Source: Arthrobacter woluwensis
GTDB lineage: Bacteria > Actinomycetota > Actinomycetes > Actinomycetales > Micrococcaceae
Direction: 5' to 3'
NCBI RefSeq assembly: GCF_900105345.1
Contig: NZ_FNSN01000003.1
Coordinates: 2,976,001-3,040,000 of the forward strand
Length of the DNA: 64,000 nucleotides
How positions within the stretch are numbered: the first letter of the stretch is position 1; each line of letters begins with the position of its first letter. Made by a program: the position numbers and the translations under genes. Below, one piece after another: positions 15,920-25,456 of this stretch. Below the pieces are notes generated by a model. It did not search any database. It worked only from the letters and a program-made list of their open reading frames with translations, and was not told the DNA's origin.

Positions 15920-17053
15920 GTGTCAGATCCGGGTTTCATCGAGGGCCCAGGCCCGGGCGGGGTCGCCACCGGGCTGCCCGGCTCCCAGCAGGCGGCTCCC
16001 GAGCCCTTGTCCCCCGAGGTGTTCTCCTCGGCGGCGCGCGCGATCCTGGACGCGGTCAACGGGGTGATCGACGGCAAGCAGGAGACCGCCCGCACCGCGC
16101 TCATGGTGCTCCTCGCCCAGGGGCATCTGCTCCTTGAGGACGTCCCCGGCGTCGGCAAGACCATGCTCGCCAAGACCCTGGCGAGAGCCATTCACGGCAG
16201 TGTCTCCCGCATCCAGTTCACGCCCGATCTGCTGCCGTCCGATGTGACGGGCGTGTCCATGTACAACCAGGCGAGCGGGGAGTTCGAATTCCGTCCCGGA
16301 CCCGTGTTCGCGAACCTGGTGATCGGGGACGAGATCAACCGCGCCTCGGCCAAGACACAGTCCGCCCTGCTCGAATGCATGGAGGAGAGCCAGGTCAGCG
16401 TCGACGGGCAGGTGTATCCGCTGGGGGCGCCGTTCATGGTCCTCGCGACCCAGAACCCCGTGGAGATGGAGGGCACCTTCCCCCTCCCCGAGGCGCAGCG
16501 GGACCGCTTCATGGCCCGGATCTCCATGGGCTATCCGGACCGCGCCGCCGAACTCGACATGCTCGAGGCGCACCAGGGCCGCTCGCCCCTGAACGACCTG
16601 AGGCCCGTGGTGGACACCGCCCTGCTGCGCCGCATGATCGCCACCGTCCAGGCCGTCCACGTCGCCGGCCCCGTCAAGGAGTACGTGGTGGACCTCGGTC
16701 AGGCCACCCGCAGCCATCCGGACATCGTCCTCGGCGCCAGCCCCCGTGCGCTGCTGCACGTCCTCCGGGCGGCCAAGGCGCACGCCGCCCTCGCGGGACA
16801 GGACTTCGTGCTCCCGGACGACGTCGCCGTCGTCGCGCCGGACATCCTGGCCCACCGGCTCCTGCTGGACCGTCGCGCCGTGCTGAACGGCAAGGATGCG
16901 GCGAGCATCCTCGCAGGCATCATCGAACGGCTGCCCGTGGACACCGCGGCGTCCCGGGCGGCTGCCCGCCGGGCCGCCTCCGCGGGGTCCGACGGACCGT
17001 CTCTGAGCTCCGCAGGCTTCTCGTCGCCCGGAGACCAGGCCCGGGTGCCATGA
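15920..17053 (+). CDS. moxR: MoxR-family AAA+ ATPase
   Basis: 377 aa from GTG 15920, chosen because GGAGAGG lies 7 nt upstream. Walker A is EDVPGVGKTMLAK (about residues 73-85). Walker B is LVIGDEINRASAKTQSALLE, followed by the sensor segment LATQNPVEMEGTFPLPEAQ. MoxR ATPases are chaperones for the assembly or activation of protein complexes, commonly with a DUF58 partner. Its stop overlaps the next start (ATGA), giving a translationally coupled moxR-DUF58-tgpA unit. The start region holds a Pro/Gly-rich tail before the AAA core. Confidence 0.93.
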   Translation: MSDPGFIEGPGPGGVATGLPGSQQAAPEPLSPEVFSSAARAILDAVNGVIDGKQETARTALMVLLAQGHLLLEDVPGVGKTMLAKTLARAIHGSVSRIQFTPDLLPSDVTGVSMYNQASGEFEFRPGPVFANLVIGDEINRASAKTQSALLECMEESQVSVDGQVYPLGAPFMVLATQNPVEMEGTFPLPEAQRDRFMARISMGYPDRAAELDMLEAHQGRSPLNDLRPVVDTALLRRMIATVQAVHVAGPVKEYVVDLGQATRSHPDIVLGASPRALLHVLRAAKAHAALAGQDFVLPDDVAVVAPDILAHRLLLDRRAVLNGKDAASILAGIIERLPVDTAASRAAARRAASAGSDGPSLSSAGFSSPGDQARVP

Positions 17054-18555
17054 GCGCCGGGCCGCTGAGCAGGCTGTCCCCCGCGAAGCTCCTCACCCGC
17101 CGCGGTCTGGGCTTCGTCCTGGTGGCCCTCCTCTGCCTGGCCGGAGCCTGGATCCTGGGCCGCCGCGATCTGCTCACGCTCTCCGTCTTCCTTCTCGCTC
17201 TCCCCGTCCTGGCCGTGCTGGGTGTGCGCAACCGTCACGAGCGTTTTGTCGTGCGCCGCGAATTCCATCCCCTGCCGGTGCAGGAGGGCACGACGACGAC
17301 CGTCCACCTTTTCATCAGCCCCTCCGCCTCCGCGCCGGCCGGGTCGGCCCACGCAGGCCGACGCGCACGCTGGGCCCGTCTGCCGGGCGGCGGGTCGCTG
17401 GCCGAGTCGACGATGGTGGAGCAGCTGCCGGCCGACCTCGGTGGTTCGCCGCGGTTCCGTTATCCTTCCCGGGCCTCGCGGGGCGGAGCCGTCTCCGCTT
17501 ACGAGTACCGGGTGGCTCCCCCGCATCGCGGGGTCTTCCCCGTGGGCGGCGTCACGGCCGAGTTCCGGGACCCCTTCGATCTCGCCTGGAAGCGTCACAC
17601 GGTGGATCCGGGCGCCGAGCTCCTCGTGACGCCGCGGCCCGGAGAACTCGCCCCCGGGCTGCTGGACCTGGTGCGGGGCCATGCCGGGATCGGCGTCGGC
17701 GGGAGTCAGACGACCAGCTGGGTCGCGAGCGCGAGCGAGAACGATGTGATGGTCCGCGAGTACCGGCACGGCGACGCCTTGCGCCGGGTCCACTGGCCCT
17801 CGACGGCGCGGCGTGGCGAGCTCATGGTCCGGCACGAGGAAGGCGGCGCGCTCCCCCGCATCACCCTGGTGCTGGATCAGCGCACCGCCGTCCACAGCGG
17901 CGGCGAGCTGGCGCCGTTCCCGGTCCCCGGGGCCGCCGCCTCGCTGCGCACCACGGTGTCGTTCGAGTGGCAGCTCGGGACGTTCCTCTCCGTGGCGCTG
18001 GGCCTCGCCGGACTAGGCCACGAACTGCGCCTTCAGGACCATGCGGGAGAGCCCGCTTTCCAGAGGTCCCGCAGCGCGCCGCACCCCGGACTGGAGGTGA
18101 TGGCGGCCGGCGAAGCGCCGGAACTGCTTCCCGAATGCCTGGCGGCCCTCGAACTGACGGAGCACCCGGCCCCGCTCGCCCTGTCGGGGACGGGCGGGCT
18201 GCTGGTGACCTTCACGGGCAGGCTGGGACTCGACGACGCGCGGCGCCTCGTCAGCGGCACGCTGAGCGGCGCGGGGACCGCCGCGTCCTGGGCCGGGTCC
18301 CGCGGGGCGCCCCAGGCGACCGTGATCAGCTGCTGGCCCAGCAGCCCGGACGCCGAGGTCCGCGACCTCCTGGAGACCGCCGGCTGGCGCGTGCTGTGGG
18401 CCTCCCCCGGCGACTCCCCGGCGCGGCTCCTGGAACGGTGGGCGGGCGGCGGCACGGTCCCGGCCGCCGGCGCGGGGCGCGCGCCAGGCCACGGCGCCAG
18501 GTATTCCGCGGGCAACGGCGCCGCGCACACCGCACCCGGCGGTGACGCGGCATGA
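17050..18555 (+). CDS. DUF58 domain protein (MoxR partner)
   Basis: 501 aa. Two hydrophobic helices near the N-terminus (GLGFVLVALLCLAGAWILG and LLTLSVFLLALPVLAVLGV) anchor a large soluble region. The DUF58 signature is VREYRHGDALRRVHWPSTAR (about residues 234-253), and the segment after it resembles a von Willebrand A fold. It overlaps moxR and the following gene by ATGA junctions. The C-terminal 200 residues, including a low-complexity Gly/Ala tail, go beyond the usual domain. Role inferred: a membrane-linked client or partner of MoxR. Confidence 0.9.
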   Translation: MSAGPLSRLSPAKLLTRRGLGFVLVALLCLAGAWILGRRDLLTLSVFLLALPVLAVLGVRNRHERFVVRREFHPLPVQEGTTTTVHLFISPSASAPAGSAHAGRRARWARLPGGGSLAESTMVEQLPADLGGSPRFRYPSRASRGGAVSAYEYRVAPPHRGVFPVGGVTAEFRDPFDLAWKRHTVDPGAELLVTPRPGELAPGLLDLVRGHAGIGVGGSQTTSWVASASENDVMVREYRHGDALRRVHWPSTARRGELMVRHEEGGALPRITLVLDQRTAVHSGGELAPFPVPGAAASLRTTVSFEWQLGTFLSVALGLAGLGHELRLQDHAGEPAFQRSRSAPHPGLEVMAAGEAPELLPECLAALELTEHPAPLALSGTGGLLVTFTGRLGLDDARRLVSGTLSGAGTAASWAGSRGAPQATVISCWPSSPDAEVRDLLETAGWRVLWASPGDSPARLLERWAGGGTVPAAGAGRAPGHGARYSAGNGAAHTAPGGDAA

Positions 18556-20942
18556 CCACCACCCCGGAGCGGACACCGGGCCGGAGCAGGCTCGGAGGCA
18601 TCCTCCTGCCCGTCACGGCCTGTGTCTGCGCCCTGCTGGCCTCCGCGGCGGCCGGACTCTCCGGGGTCATCTACGGATGGTCCTGGTTCCTCCCCGTGCT
18701 CATCACGCTCCAGGTGACCGGGACGGCGCTCGTCGTCCCCCGGTTCTTCACCCGCAGCGCCTGGGTCCCTTACGCGGCGGGGGCGGTGGCACTCGGCCTG
18801 ATCCTCAACGCGCTGTTCCTGTCCGACCGGGCGTTCCTGGGCATCCTGCCGAGCCCGTCGGCCTGGGGCGGCTTCTGGGACCTCATGGCCGAGGCCCAGA
18901 ACACCGTGCAGCACGAGTTCGTCCCGGTCAATCCGGGGCCCGGGATCACCTATCTCGTCTCGGGCTGTCTGGGTCTGCTCGCGCTCATCACGGACTGGAT
19001 CGTGGTGCGGGCCCGGCATCCGCTCGCGGCCGCGGGCCCGGTGTTCGCCGTCCTCCTGGTGCCGGCACTGCTCAACTACACGAGCGTGGGCGCGTGGCCC
19101 TTCGCAGCGACGGCATTCTTCTTCACCATCCTCCTCGCGGTCTCCCGGCGCGCCCTGCGCGCCGCACAGGAGGCCGAGAGCCCTGCGGAGAAGTCCCGCG
19201 GCGCCGCCCAGAACAGCGCGTCCCGCGGGCTCGGCCGGGCCACCGTGCTCGGCTCCGCCGCCGTCGCGCTGGCGCTGCTGGTCCCCGCGCTGGTGCCGGG
19301 GTTCACCGAGGGCCTCTTCCCGCAGGGCTCGCGGCTCGGATCGCTCGGCAAGAGCAACGGCCTGAACCCGGTGCTCTCCCTCAGCAGCAACCTCCGCCAG
19401 CAGGGCACCGGCACCGTCATGAGTTACGTCACCGATGCCTCGTCACCGCCCTACCTCCGGTTGACCACGATCGACTCCTTCTCCGGCGACCGCTGGGAAC
19501 CCGAGAAGTACCACGGCGGCTACCTCGGGTCCGTCCGGCAGTTCGACGACGGCAAGATGCGCCAGACGCCGGAGAAAGCCACCGGACCCCTGTTCTACTC
19601 CACCGTGATCAGCACCCACGACTTCTCGAGCCCCTACCTCCCGATGGTCACGAATCCCGCGGTGGTCGAAGGCGCCAAGGGCGATTGGGGCTACGACGCG
19701 GACAATCTCACGGTCCGGAGCCGCAGCGGTGACTCCACGAGCGCCAACGAGGTCTACACGGTGCGCTCCTTCAACCAGGACTGGTCGGCCGAAGAGCTCC
19801 GGCGGCCCGCCACCGTCCCCCTGCAGGTCATGGCGAAGTTCCGCGAGTTGCCCGCCAACGTGCCCCGCATCATCGGGGAGACCGCGCTTCAGGTCACCCG
19901 CACCGCCGACACACCGTTCGACAAGGCGATGGCCCTGCAGCGTTACCTGCGCGGCCCGGGGTTCAGCTACTCGGTCACCGCCCCCGCGGACCACGGCTAC
20001 GACGGCACCGGCATGGAGGTCCTGGCCAAGTTCCTGGACGCCAAGAGCGGTTACTGCATCCACTACGCCACAGCGATGGCGGTCATGGCCCGGGCGATCG
20101 GCATCCCGAGCCGTGTGGCGGTGGGTTTCGCGCCGGGGCGTGCCACGGGCGTCACGCAGGCCGGCGAACAGGGCGGACCCACCCGGACGGAGTACGCCGT
20201 GGCGGCCCAGGACGCCCACGCCTGGCCCGAGATCTACCTCGAGGGCCCGGGCTGGATCCCCTTCGAACCCACCCCTTCGCGCGGGATCGTGCCCGGCTAC
20301 GCCGTCGACCCGTCCGCCACCAACGTCCCGGACTTCGACCCCGAGGGGCTCCGGCCCCGGGCCCCCAGCACCGCCACCTCCACCCCGCAGCCGTCCGCTT
20401 CGGCCACCACCACGCCGGTTCCGCAGGCCGCACCCCGGGCTTCCACACCACCGTGGTGGGAGTCGCTCGACTGGGGTCATCTGCTCTGGGCGGCGGCCGC
20501 CGTCGTCGTGCTGGGGATCGCCTCCGTCCTGCCGCAAGTGCTGCGCGGCCGGCAGCGGCGACGACGGCTCTCCCCTGCCCAGAGCGGCACCGGCGTGCGG
20601 ATCGGGGCGATGGAGGAACTGCTCGCCACGGCGGAGGACCACGGCGTCCCTGCCCGCGACGCCGAAACGCCCCGTGCCTTCGCGGCCCGGCTGGAGGACG
20701 GCCTGCCGGAGCCCGGCCGCGTGGCGGTGCGGGACCTGGTGAGGGACTACGAGTCCGCCCGGTACGGCGACCGCGGCGACGGCGCCGAGGCGGACTCCAC
20801 GGCGCAGGAAGCCCGGGAACGGGTCGCCGCCGTCGAACGGTCCCTCGGCGACCGCGAAGGACGCCTCGCGCGGTGGCGCGCGCGCTGGGTCCCGCCGTCG
20901 CTGTGGCGTTCAGGTCCGTGGCGTCCAGGTCGGCGGCGCTGA
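18552..20942 (+). CDS. TgpA-like membrane transglutaminase/protease
   Basis: 796 aa. About seven N-terminal membrane helices are followed by an extracytoplasmic transglutaminase core (about 470-580) with Cys502 in SGYCIHYATAMA and His556 in QDAHAWPEIYLEG. The third catalytic position appears as Glu in WIPFEPTP, where many members have Asp (WVPFDPTP). A Pro/Thr/Ser linker leads to a last helix (WGHLLWAAAAVVVLGIASVL) and a cytosolic DUF4129-like tail. It is the third gene of the moxR-DUF58-tgpA module. The substrate is unknown; an envelope role is likely. A terminator follows at 20968. Confidence 0.9.
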   Translation: MTTTPERTPGRSRLGGILLPVTACVCALLASAAAGLSGVIYGWSWFLPVLITLQVTGTALVVPRFFTRSAWVPYAAGAVALGLILNALFLSDRAFLGILPSPSAWGGFWDLMAEAQNTVQHEFVPVNPGPGITYLVSGCLGLLALITDWIVVRARHPLAAAGPVFAVLLVPALLNYTSVGAWPFAATAFFFTILLAVSRRALRAAQEAESPAEKSRGAAQNSASRGLGRATVLGSAAVALALLVPALVPGFTEGLFPQGSRLGSLGKSNGLNPVLSLSSNLRQQGTGTVMSYVTDASSPPYLRLTTIDSFSGDRWEPEKYHGGYLGSVRQFDDGKMRQTPEKATGPLFYSTVISTHDFSSPYLPMVTNPAVVEGAKGDWGYDADNLTVRSRSGDSTSANEVYTVRSFNQDWSAEELRRPATVPLQVMAKFRELPANVPRIIGETALQVTRTADTPFDKAMALQRYLRGPGFSYSVTAPADHGYDGTGMEVLAKFLDAKSGYCIHYATAMAVMARAIGIPSRVAVGFAPGRATGVTQAGEQGGPTRTEYAVAAQDAHAWPEIYLEGPGWIPFEPTPSRGIVPGYAVDPSATNVPDFDPEGLRPRAPSTATSTPQPSASATTTPVPQAAPRASTPPWWESLDWGHLLWAAAAVVVLGIASVLPQVLRGRQRRRRLSPAQSGTGVRIGAMEELLATAEDHGVPARDAETPRAFAARLEDGLPEPGRVAVRDLVRDYESARYGDRGDGAEADSTAQEARERVAAVERSLGDREGRLARWRARWVPPSLWRSGPWRPGRRR

Positions 20943-20967
20943 CCGCTCCCGAGGCTCTGTGAACACG

Positions 20968-21011
20968 ACGGCGCCCGCCCGCTGCCCCGGAGGGCGGCGG
21001 ACGGGCGCCGT
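20968..21011. terminator. Terminator between tgpA and gabD
   Basis: Outer stem ACGGCGCCCG / CGGGCGCCGT, continued by CCCGCTGCCC / GGGCGGCGGA with few mismatches. It lies between convergent genes and probably serves both. Confidence 0.75.
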
Positions 21012-21073
21012 GGCGGTCCCTCAGGGGACCAGGGGCGCCGCCGTCGGTTGCGAGAAGGCGGCGGCGCCGGGGA

Positions 21074-22561
21074 TCAGTCGGCGTACGGGTCGGCGATGCC
21101 GATGTACTGGGTGGTGGTGTACTCGGCGATGCCCTCGGCGCCGCCTTCACGGCCCAGACCGGACTGCTTCACGCCACCGAACGGAGCGGCCGCGTTCGAG
21201 ATGACACCGGCGTTGAAGCCGACCATGCCGAACTCGATCTGCTCCGCCACCCGGAACATCCGTGCGTAGTCGCGGGTGTAGATGTAGGAGGCCAGGCCGT
21301 ACTCGCTCGCGTTGGCCAGCTTGATGGCCTGCTCCTCGGAGGAGAAGGTGGTCACGGGGGCCACCGGGCCGAAGATCTCGCTGCGGAGGATGTCGGCGTC
21401 GTTCGGGACGTTGGAGAGGACGGTCGGGGCGTAGAAGTAGCCCTCGCCCTCCACCGGAGCGCCGCCGGTCGCGACGGTGGCGCCGGCCTCGACGGCCGCG
21501 GTCACCAGCGCGTGGACGTCCTCACGGGCGCCGGAGTCGATGAGCGGTCCGACGTTGGTCTCGGATTCGGTGCCGCGGCCGGTGCTGAGTGCGGCCATGG
21601 CGGCGGAGAACTTCGCGGTGAACTCCTCGGCCACGGACTCGTGGACCAGGAAGCGGTTGGCGGCCGTGCAGGCCTCGCCCATGTTGCGCATCTTGGCGGC
21701 CATGGCGCCCTCGACGGCTTTGTCCAGATCCGCGTCCTCGAAGACCAGGAACGGGGCGTTGCCGCCGAGTTCCATGGAGGTGCGGAGCACGTTGTTGGCG
21801 GCGTCGGCGATCAGGCGCTTGCCCACGGCGGTGGAGCCGGTGAAGGACACCTTGCGGAGGCGGGAGTCCTTCATGATCGGGCCGGAGATGGAGGAGGCGC
21901 TGGAGGAGGACACGACGTTCACGACGCCGGCCGGGACACCGGCCTCGACCAGGGTGGCCACGAAGAGCTGCGTGGTGAGCGGGGTGAACTTGGCGGGCTT
22001 GATCACCATGGTGCAGCCGGCGGCGATGGCCGGGGCGATCTTACGGGTGGCCATGGCCAGCGGGAAGTTCCACGGGGTGATGAGCAGGCAGGGGCCGACC
22101 GGCTTGCGCTGCACGAGGATCTTGTTCTTGCCCTCGGGGGTGGTGAGGTAGCGGCCGTAGTCACGGACGGTCTCCTCGGAGAACCAGCGCAGGAACTCGG
22201 CGCCGTAGGTGACCTCGCCACGAGCCTCGGCCAGGGGCTTGCCCATCTCGAGGGTCATGAGGAGGGCGAAGTCGTCGGCACGCTCGGTGACCAGTTCGAA
22301 GGCGCGGCGCAGGATCTCGGCGCGCTCGCGCGGAGCGGTGCGGGCCCAGGAGGCCTGCACGGCGTCGGCGGCGTCGAGGGCGGCCATGGCGTCCTCGCTG
22401 GTGCCGTCGGCGATGCTCAGCAGCACCTTGCCGGTGGCCGGATCCTCGACGTCGAAGGTCTTGCCGGTGGAGGCTGCACGCCATTCACCGTTGATGAACA
22501 GGCCGGTGGGGACCTTGGCGAGCAGCTCTGCCTCGCGCTCGGCGGTGATCGCGGAAGTCAT
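21074..22561 (-). CDS. gabD: NAD(P)-dependent succinate-semialdehyde dehydrogenase
   Basis: 495 aa, a full-length aldehyde dehydrogenase. It oxidises succinic semialdehyde to succinate in GABA breakdown. Visible features are ITPWNFPLAMATRKIAPAIA (cofactor fold), SFTGSTAVGKRL, the general base in MELGGNAPFLVFEDAD, and the nucleophile in MGEACTAANR (Cys about 290). The GabD/GabD2 subgroup typically shows this GEACTAANR form. The ribosome site AAGGAG precedes ATG 22561. A perfect 8+8 palindrome sits 124 nt upstream. No gabT is in the window, so substrate assignment is by homology only. Confidence 0.85.
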   Translation of the reverse strand: MTSAITAEREAELLAKVPTGLFINGEWRAASTGKTFDVEDPATGKVLLSIADGTSEDAMAALDAADAVQASWARTAPRERAEILRRAFELVTERADDFALLMTLEMGKPLAEARGEVTYGAEFLRWFSEETVRDYGRYLTTPEGKNKILVQRKPVGPCLLITPWNFPLAMATRKIAPAIAAGCTMVIKPAKFTPLTTQLFVATLVEAGVPAGVVNVVSSSSASSISGPIMKDSRLRKVSFTGSTAVGKRLIADAANNVLRTSMELGGNAPFLVFEDADLDKAVEGAMAAKMRNMGEACTAANRFLVHESVAEEFTAKFSAAMAALSTGRGTESETNVGPLIDSGAREDVHALVTAAVEAGATVATGGAPVEGEGYFYAPTVLSNVPNDADILRSEIFGPVAPVTTFSSEEQAIKLANASEYGLASYIYTRDYARMFRVAEQIEFGMVGFNAGVISNAAAPFGGVKQSGLGREGGAEGIAEYTTTQYIGIADPYAD

Positions 22562-22684
22562 GTGCGACTCCTTCGTGCTTGGGGGTACTGGGGTATGGGC
22601 CTTCCAGGAAGACCCTTCCCTGCCAAGTTATCGCCGCGTTGTGACGCACGTCTACGCGGGGGTGCACTAGCGATCCTGTGTTTC

Positions 22685-22702
22685 ACTGTGCATCTGCACA
22701 GT
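22685..22702. promoter_or_regulatory. Palindrome upstream of gabD (putative operator)
   Basis: ACTGTGCATCTGCACAGT is a perfect inverted repeat ACTGTGCA-TC-TGCACAGT. It lies between the gabD start and the rsmI stop (22721), so it can only be a promoter-proximal site for gabD. Its half-sites (GTGCA/TGCAC) resemble those of the XRE-cupin palindrome at 6724. Confidence 0.55.
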
Positions 22703-22720
22703 TCTGCGTACCGCCGCGGA

Positions 22721-23578
22721 TCAGCTCCGTGCGGCGAGGACCGCCTGGTACAGATCGCGCTTGCTCACACCCTGCGCCTCCGCGACGACGGCGACGGCCT
22801 CCTTGAGGCGCAGACCCTCGGCGGTCAGGGCGGAGACGGCCTCGATGTGGTCTTCCGGGCGGCTCGGCTCGGGCTCCCCCGCTCCCCCGACCACGACGGC
22901 GATCTCGCCGCGGACCTCGCCGGACGCGGCCCAGGCGACGAGTTCGTCGAGCGATCCGCGGATGACCTCTTCATAGGTCTTGGTGAGTTCGCGGCAGACG
23001 GCGGCCTGGCGATCCGGGCCGAAGACCTCGCGCAGGGCGGTCAGCATGACCTCGAGCCGGTGCGGCGCCTCGAAGAACACCATCGTGCGGCGTTCCTGGG
23101 CCAGCTCGCGGAGCGTGCCGAGGCGTTCGCCGGACTTGCGGGGCAGGAACCCTTCGAAGGTGAAGCGGTCGGTGGGCAGGCCGGACAGCGCGAGGGCGGT
23201 GAGCACGGCGGACGGTCCGGGGACCGCAGTGACCAGCACCCCGGCGTCGACGGCGGCGGAGACCAGGCGGAAGCCGGGGTCCGAGACCGCGGGCATGCCG
23301 GCGTCGGACACCACCAGGATGGTCTGCCCCTCCGCGACGAACTCCAGGAGTTCCTCGGCGCGTTCGCGCTCATTGTGCTCGTGGTAGCTGATGACGCGGC
23401 CGGAGACGGTCACGCCGAGCCCCTGGACCAGGCGGTGCAGCCGGCGGGTGTCTTCGGCCGCGATCACGTCCGCGGTCTCCAGGAGCTCCCGCAGCCGGGG
23501 CGAGGCGTCCCCGAGATTGCCGATCGGCGTGGCCGCGAGGACCACACGCCCTTCACCCTGCACCACTCGCTCAGCCAT
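22721..23578 (-). CDS. rsmI: 16S rRNA (cytidine1402-2'-O)-methyltransferase
   Basis: 285 aa. It methylates the ribose of C1402 in the ribosomal P site using SAM. Family motifs are [20 protein letters not shown] at the start, [45 protein letters not shown]-type [19 protein letters not shown], and YVFFEAPHR-like [17 protein letters not shown] 23578 has a TAGGCT box 7 nt upstream. It is divergent from the protein mannosyltransferase gene, an arrangement seen across actinobacteria. Confidence 0.95.
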   Translation of the reverse strand: MAERVVQGEGRVVLAATPIGNLGDASPRLRELLETADVIAAEDTRRLHRLVQGLGVTVSGRVISYHEHNERERAEELLEFVAEGQTILVVSDAGMPAVSDPGFRLVSAAVDAGVLVTAVPGPSAVLTALALSGLPTDRFTFEGFLPRKSGERLGTLRELAQERRTMVFFEAPHRLEVMLTALREVFGPDRQAAVCRELTKTYEEVIRGSLDELVAWAASGEVRGEIAVVVGGAGEPEPSRPEDHIEAVSALTAEGLRLKEAVAVVAEAQGVSKRDLYQAVLAARS

Positions 23579-23585
23579 GGCGTCC

Positions 23586-23591
23586 AGCCTA
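23586..23591 (-). promoter_or_regulatory. Leaderless -10 box of rsmI
   Basis: TAGGCT on the minus strand, 7 nt before ATG 23578. Confidence 0.5.
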
Positions 23592-23610
23592 CCGCCCGAG
23601 GGGTCCCAAA

Positions 23611-23649
23611 CCTCGTGCCTCGGTTCGGGGCCCTCGCCACCGTGGGCCC
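23611..23649 (-). repeat. Dispersed intergenic repeat, family C copy 2
   Basis: Reverse complement of the segment at 15718-15756, about 33 of 39 positions identical. It lies between the two divergent leaderless promoters of rsmI and the mannosyltransferase gene. Confidence 0.6.
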
Positions 23650-23664
23650 AGACGCCTCGCCCGG

Positions 23665-23670
23665 TAGCAT
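23665..23670 (+). promoter_or_regulatory. Leaderless -10 box of the mannosyltransferase gene
   Basis: TAGCAT, 6 nt before GTG 23677. Confidence 0.5.
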
Positions 23671-23676
23671 GACTAC

Positions 23677-25419
23677 GTGACCCAGACCGAAGAGGCCGCG
23701 CTGGACGGCGGCACCGCCAGTGCGTCCCCGGCCTCCGCGTCCCCGGGCGGGCCCCGGCACGGCGGCACTCCCGCCACGGTCAGGAAGCGCCGCCTCGCGC
23801 AGGGCAAGGCCTCCTGGGTTCTGGACCCGAAGGTCGCCTACACCCGCGAGAGTCTCCTGGAACGCCTGCTGGGCCCCGTCCAGTCCTGGCGCGACTTCAC
23901 GCCGACCCTGCGTCTCTGGTTCTGGCTCGGACCGATCCTGACCGCCGTCCTGGGTGGCGTGCTGCGGTTCGTCCGGCTGGGTGAGCCGCGGTCCCTCGTG
24001 TTCGACGAGACCTACTACGTCAAGGACGCGTACTCGCTCCTGCAGTCCGGCTTCGAGCGGAACTGGGCCAAAGACGCGAACGCCGCCTTCAACCAGGGCG
24101 ACCCCAGTCAGATCCTGAACACCGGCGAATACGTGGTCCACCCGCCACTCGGCAAGTGGATGATCGCCTGGGGCATGGACCTCTTCGGCCAGGCCGACAC
24201 CTTCGGCTGGCGCTTCTCCTCGGCCGTCGTGGGCACGCTGTCCATCCTCATCCTGGCGCTGGTCGCCCAGAAACTCTTCAACTCCGTCACGCTCGGCGCC
24301 ATCGCGGGCCTGCTGCTGGCCGTGGACGGCACCCACCTGGTCATGTCCCGCATCGGAATCCTCGACATCTTCATCGAGTTCTGGGTGCTGCTCGCCTTCG
24401 CGTTCCTCCTCCTGGACCGCAGCGACGGACGACGGCGGCTCGCCACCCGGCTGTCCGCCCTCGCCGCCGCGTCGCCGGACGGCGTCCCGTCCGAGGCCGC
24501 GCTCCGCTGGGGCCCGGGTCTCGGCTTCCGCTGGTGGCGCCTGGCCGCCTCCGCCTCCATGGGCGCCGCCGTCGGCATCAAGTGGTCGGGACTCTTCTTC
24601 GTGGCCGTGTTCGGCCTGCTCATGGTCCTGTGGGACATGAACGCCCGGCGCGTGGCCGGGATCCGGAACTGGGCCGTCGCCGGGATCGTCCGGGACGGTG
24701 TGCCCGCCTTCTTCCTCTATCTGGGCACCGCCACAGCCGTCTACCTCTCCACCTGGACCGGCTGGTTCCTCAGCAATGACGCCTACAACCGCCATTGGGC
24801 CGAGCAGAACCCGGGCAAGGGCGTGCAGTGGCTCCCGCCGGCGCTCCGCTCCCTCTGGGACTTCCACGTCCAGGCGTACACCTTCCACCAAGGCCTCAGC
24901 TCGGACCACCCCTACAAGGCGAGCGCCTGGACCTGGCTGGTCCTGGGCCGCCCCACCTCCTTCTACTACCAGTCGCCGCAATGCGGTCCGAGTGCCCAGG
25001 AGAAGTGCTCCGACGCCATTCTGAGCGTCGGCAATCCTCTCATCTGGTGGGGCGCCACGATCGCCCTGCTCGTGGTCCTCTTCTACTGGGCCGGCCGCCG
25101 CGACTGGCGCGCCGGGGCCATCCTGGCGGGCATGGCCGGAGGGTATCTCCCCTGGTTCATGTACCCGGAACGGACCACCTTCTTCTTCTACGCCGTCTCC
25201 TTCGAGCCGTTCCTGATCCTCGGGCTCTGCTACGCCTTGGGCCTCATCCTCGGCCGGCAAGGAGATCCACCCTGGCGGCGCCGCTCGGGCTTCCTGGTGG
25301 TGGCGTGCTTCCTCGCGGCGGTGCTCCTGCTCTCCGCGTTCTTCTACCCCATCTGGACCGCTGAGACCATCAGCTACAACGACTGGCGTCTGCGCATGTG
25401 GATGCCTTCCTGGATCTGA
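23677..25419 (+). CDS. pmt: Polyprenol-phosphate-mannose-dependent protein mannosyltransferase (GT39)
   Basis: 580 aa from GTG 23677. It transfers mannose from polyprenyl-phosphomannose to secreted proteins during export. The first luminal loop carries the acidic motif [16 protein letters not shown] (DE pair about residue 110), then [20 protein letters not shown] and [20 protein letters not shown]. About ten membrane helices are visible, with the C-terminal PMT_4TMC region ([20 protein letters not shown]-type). A hydrophilic 70-residue cytosolic N-terminus precedes them. ManA at 47 kb supplies mannose phosphates for the same pathway. Confidence 0.93.
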   Translation: MTQTEEAALDGGTASASPASASPGGPRHGGTPATVRKRRLAQGKASWVLDPKVAYTRESLLERLLGPVQSWRDFTPTLRLWFWLGPILTAVLGGVLRFVRLGEPRSLVFDETYYVKDAYSLLQSGFERNWAKDANAAFNQGDPSQILNTGEYVVHPPLGKWMIAWGMDLFGQADTFGWRFSSAVVGTLSILILALVAQKLFNSVTLGAIAGLLLAVDGTHLVMSRIGILDIFIEFWVLLAFAFLLLDRSDGRRRLATRLSALAAASPDGVPSEAALRWGPGLGFRWWRLAASASMGAAVGIKWSGLFFVAVFGLLMVLWDMNARRVAGIRNWAVAGIVRDGVPAFFLYLGTATAVYLSTWTGWFLSNDAYNRHWAEQNPGKGVQWLPPALRSLWDFHVQAYTFHQGLSSDHPYKASAWTWLVLGRPTSFYYQSPQCGPSAQEKCSDAILSVGNPLIWWGATIALLVVLFYWAGRRDWRAGAILAGMAGGYLPWFMYPERTTFFFYAVSFEPFLILGLCYALGLILGRQGDPPWRRRSGFLVVACFLAAVLLLSAFFYPIWTAETISYNDWRLRMWMPSWI

Positions 25420-25456
25420 CCCCGGATCCGAGACGACAGGAACTGGAACACCCGTC

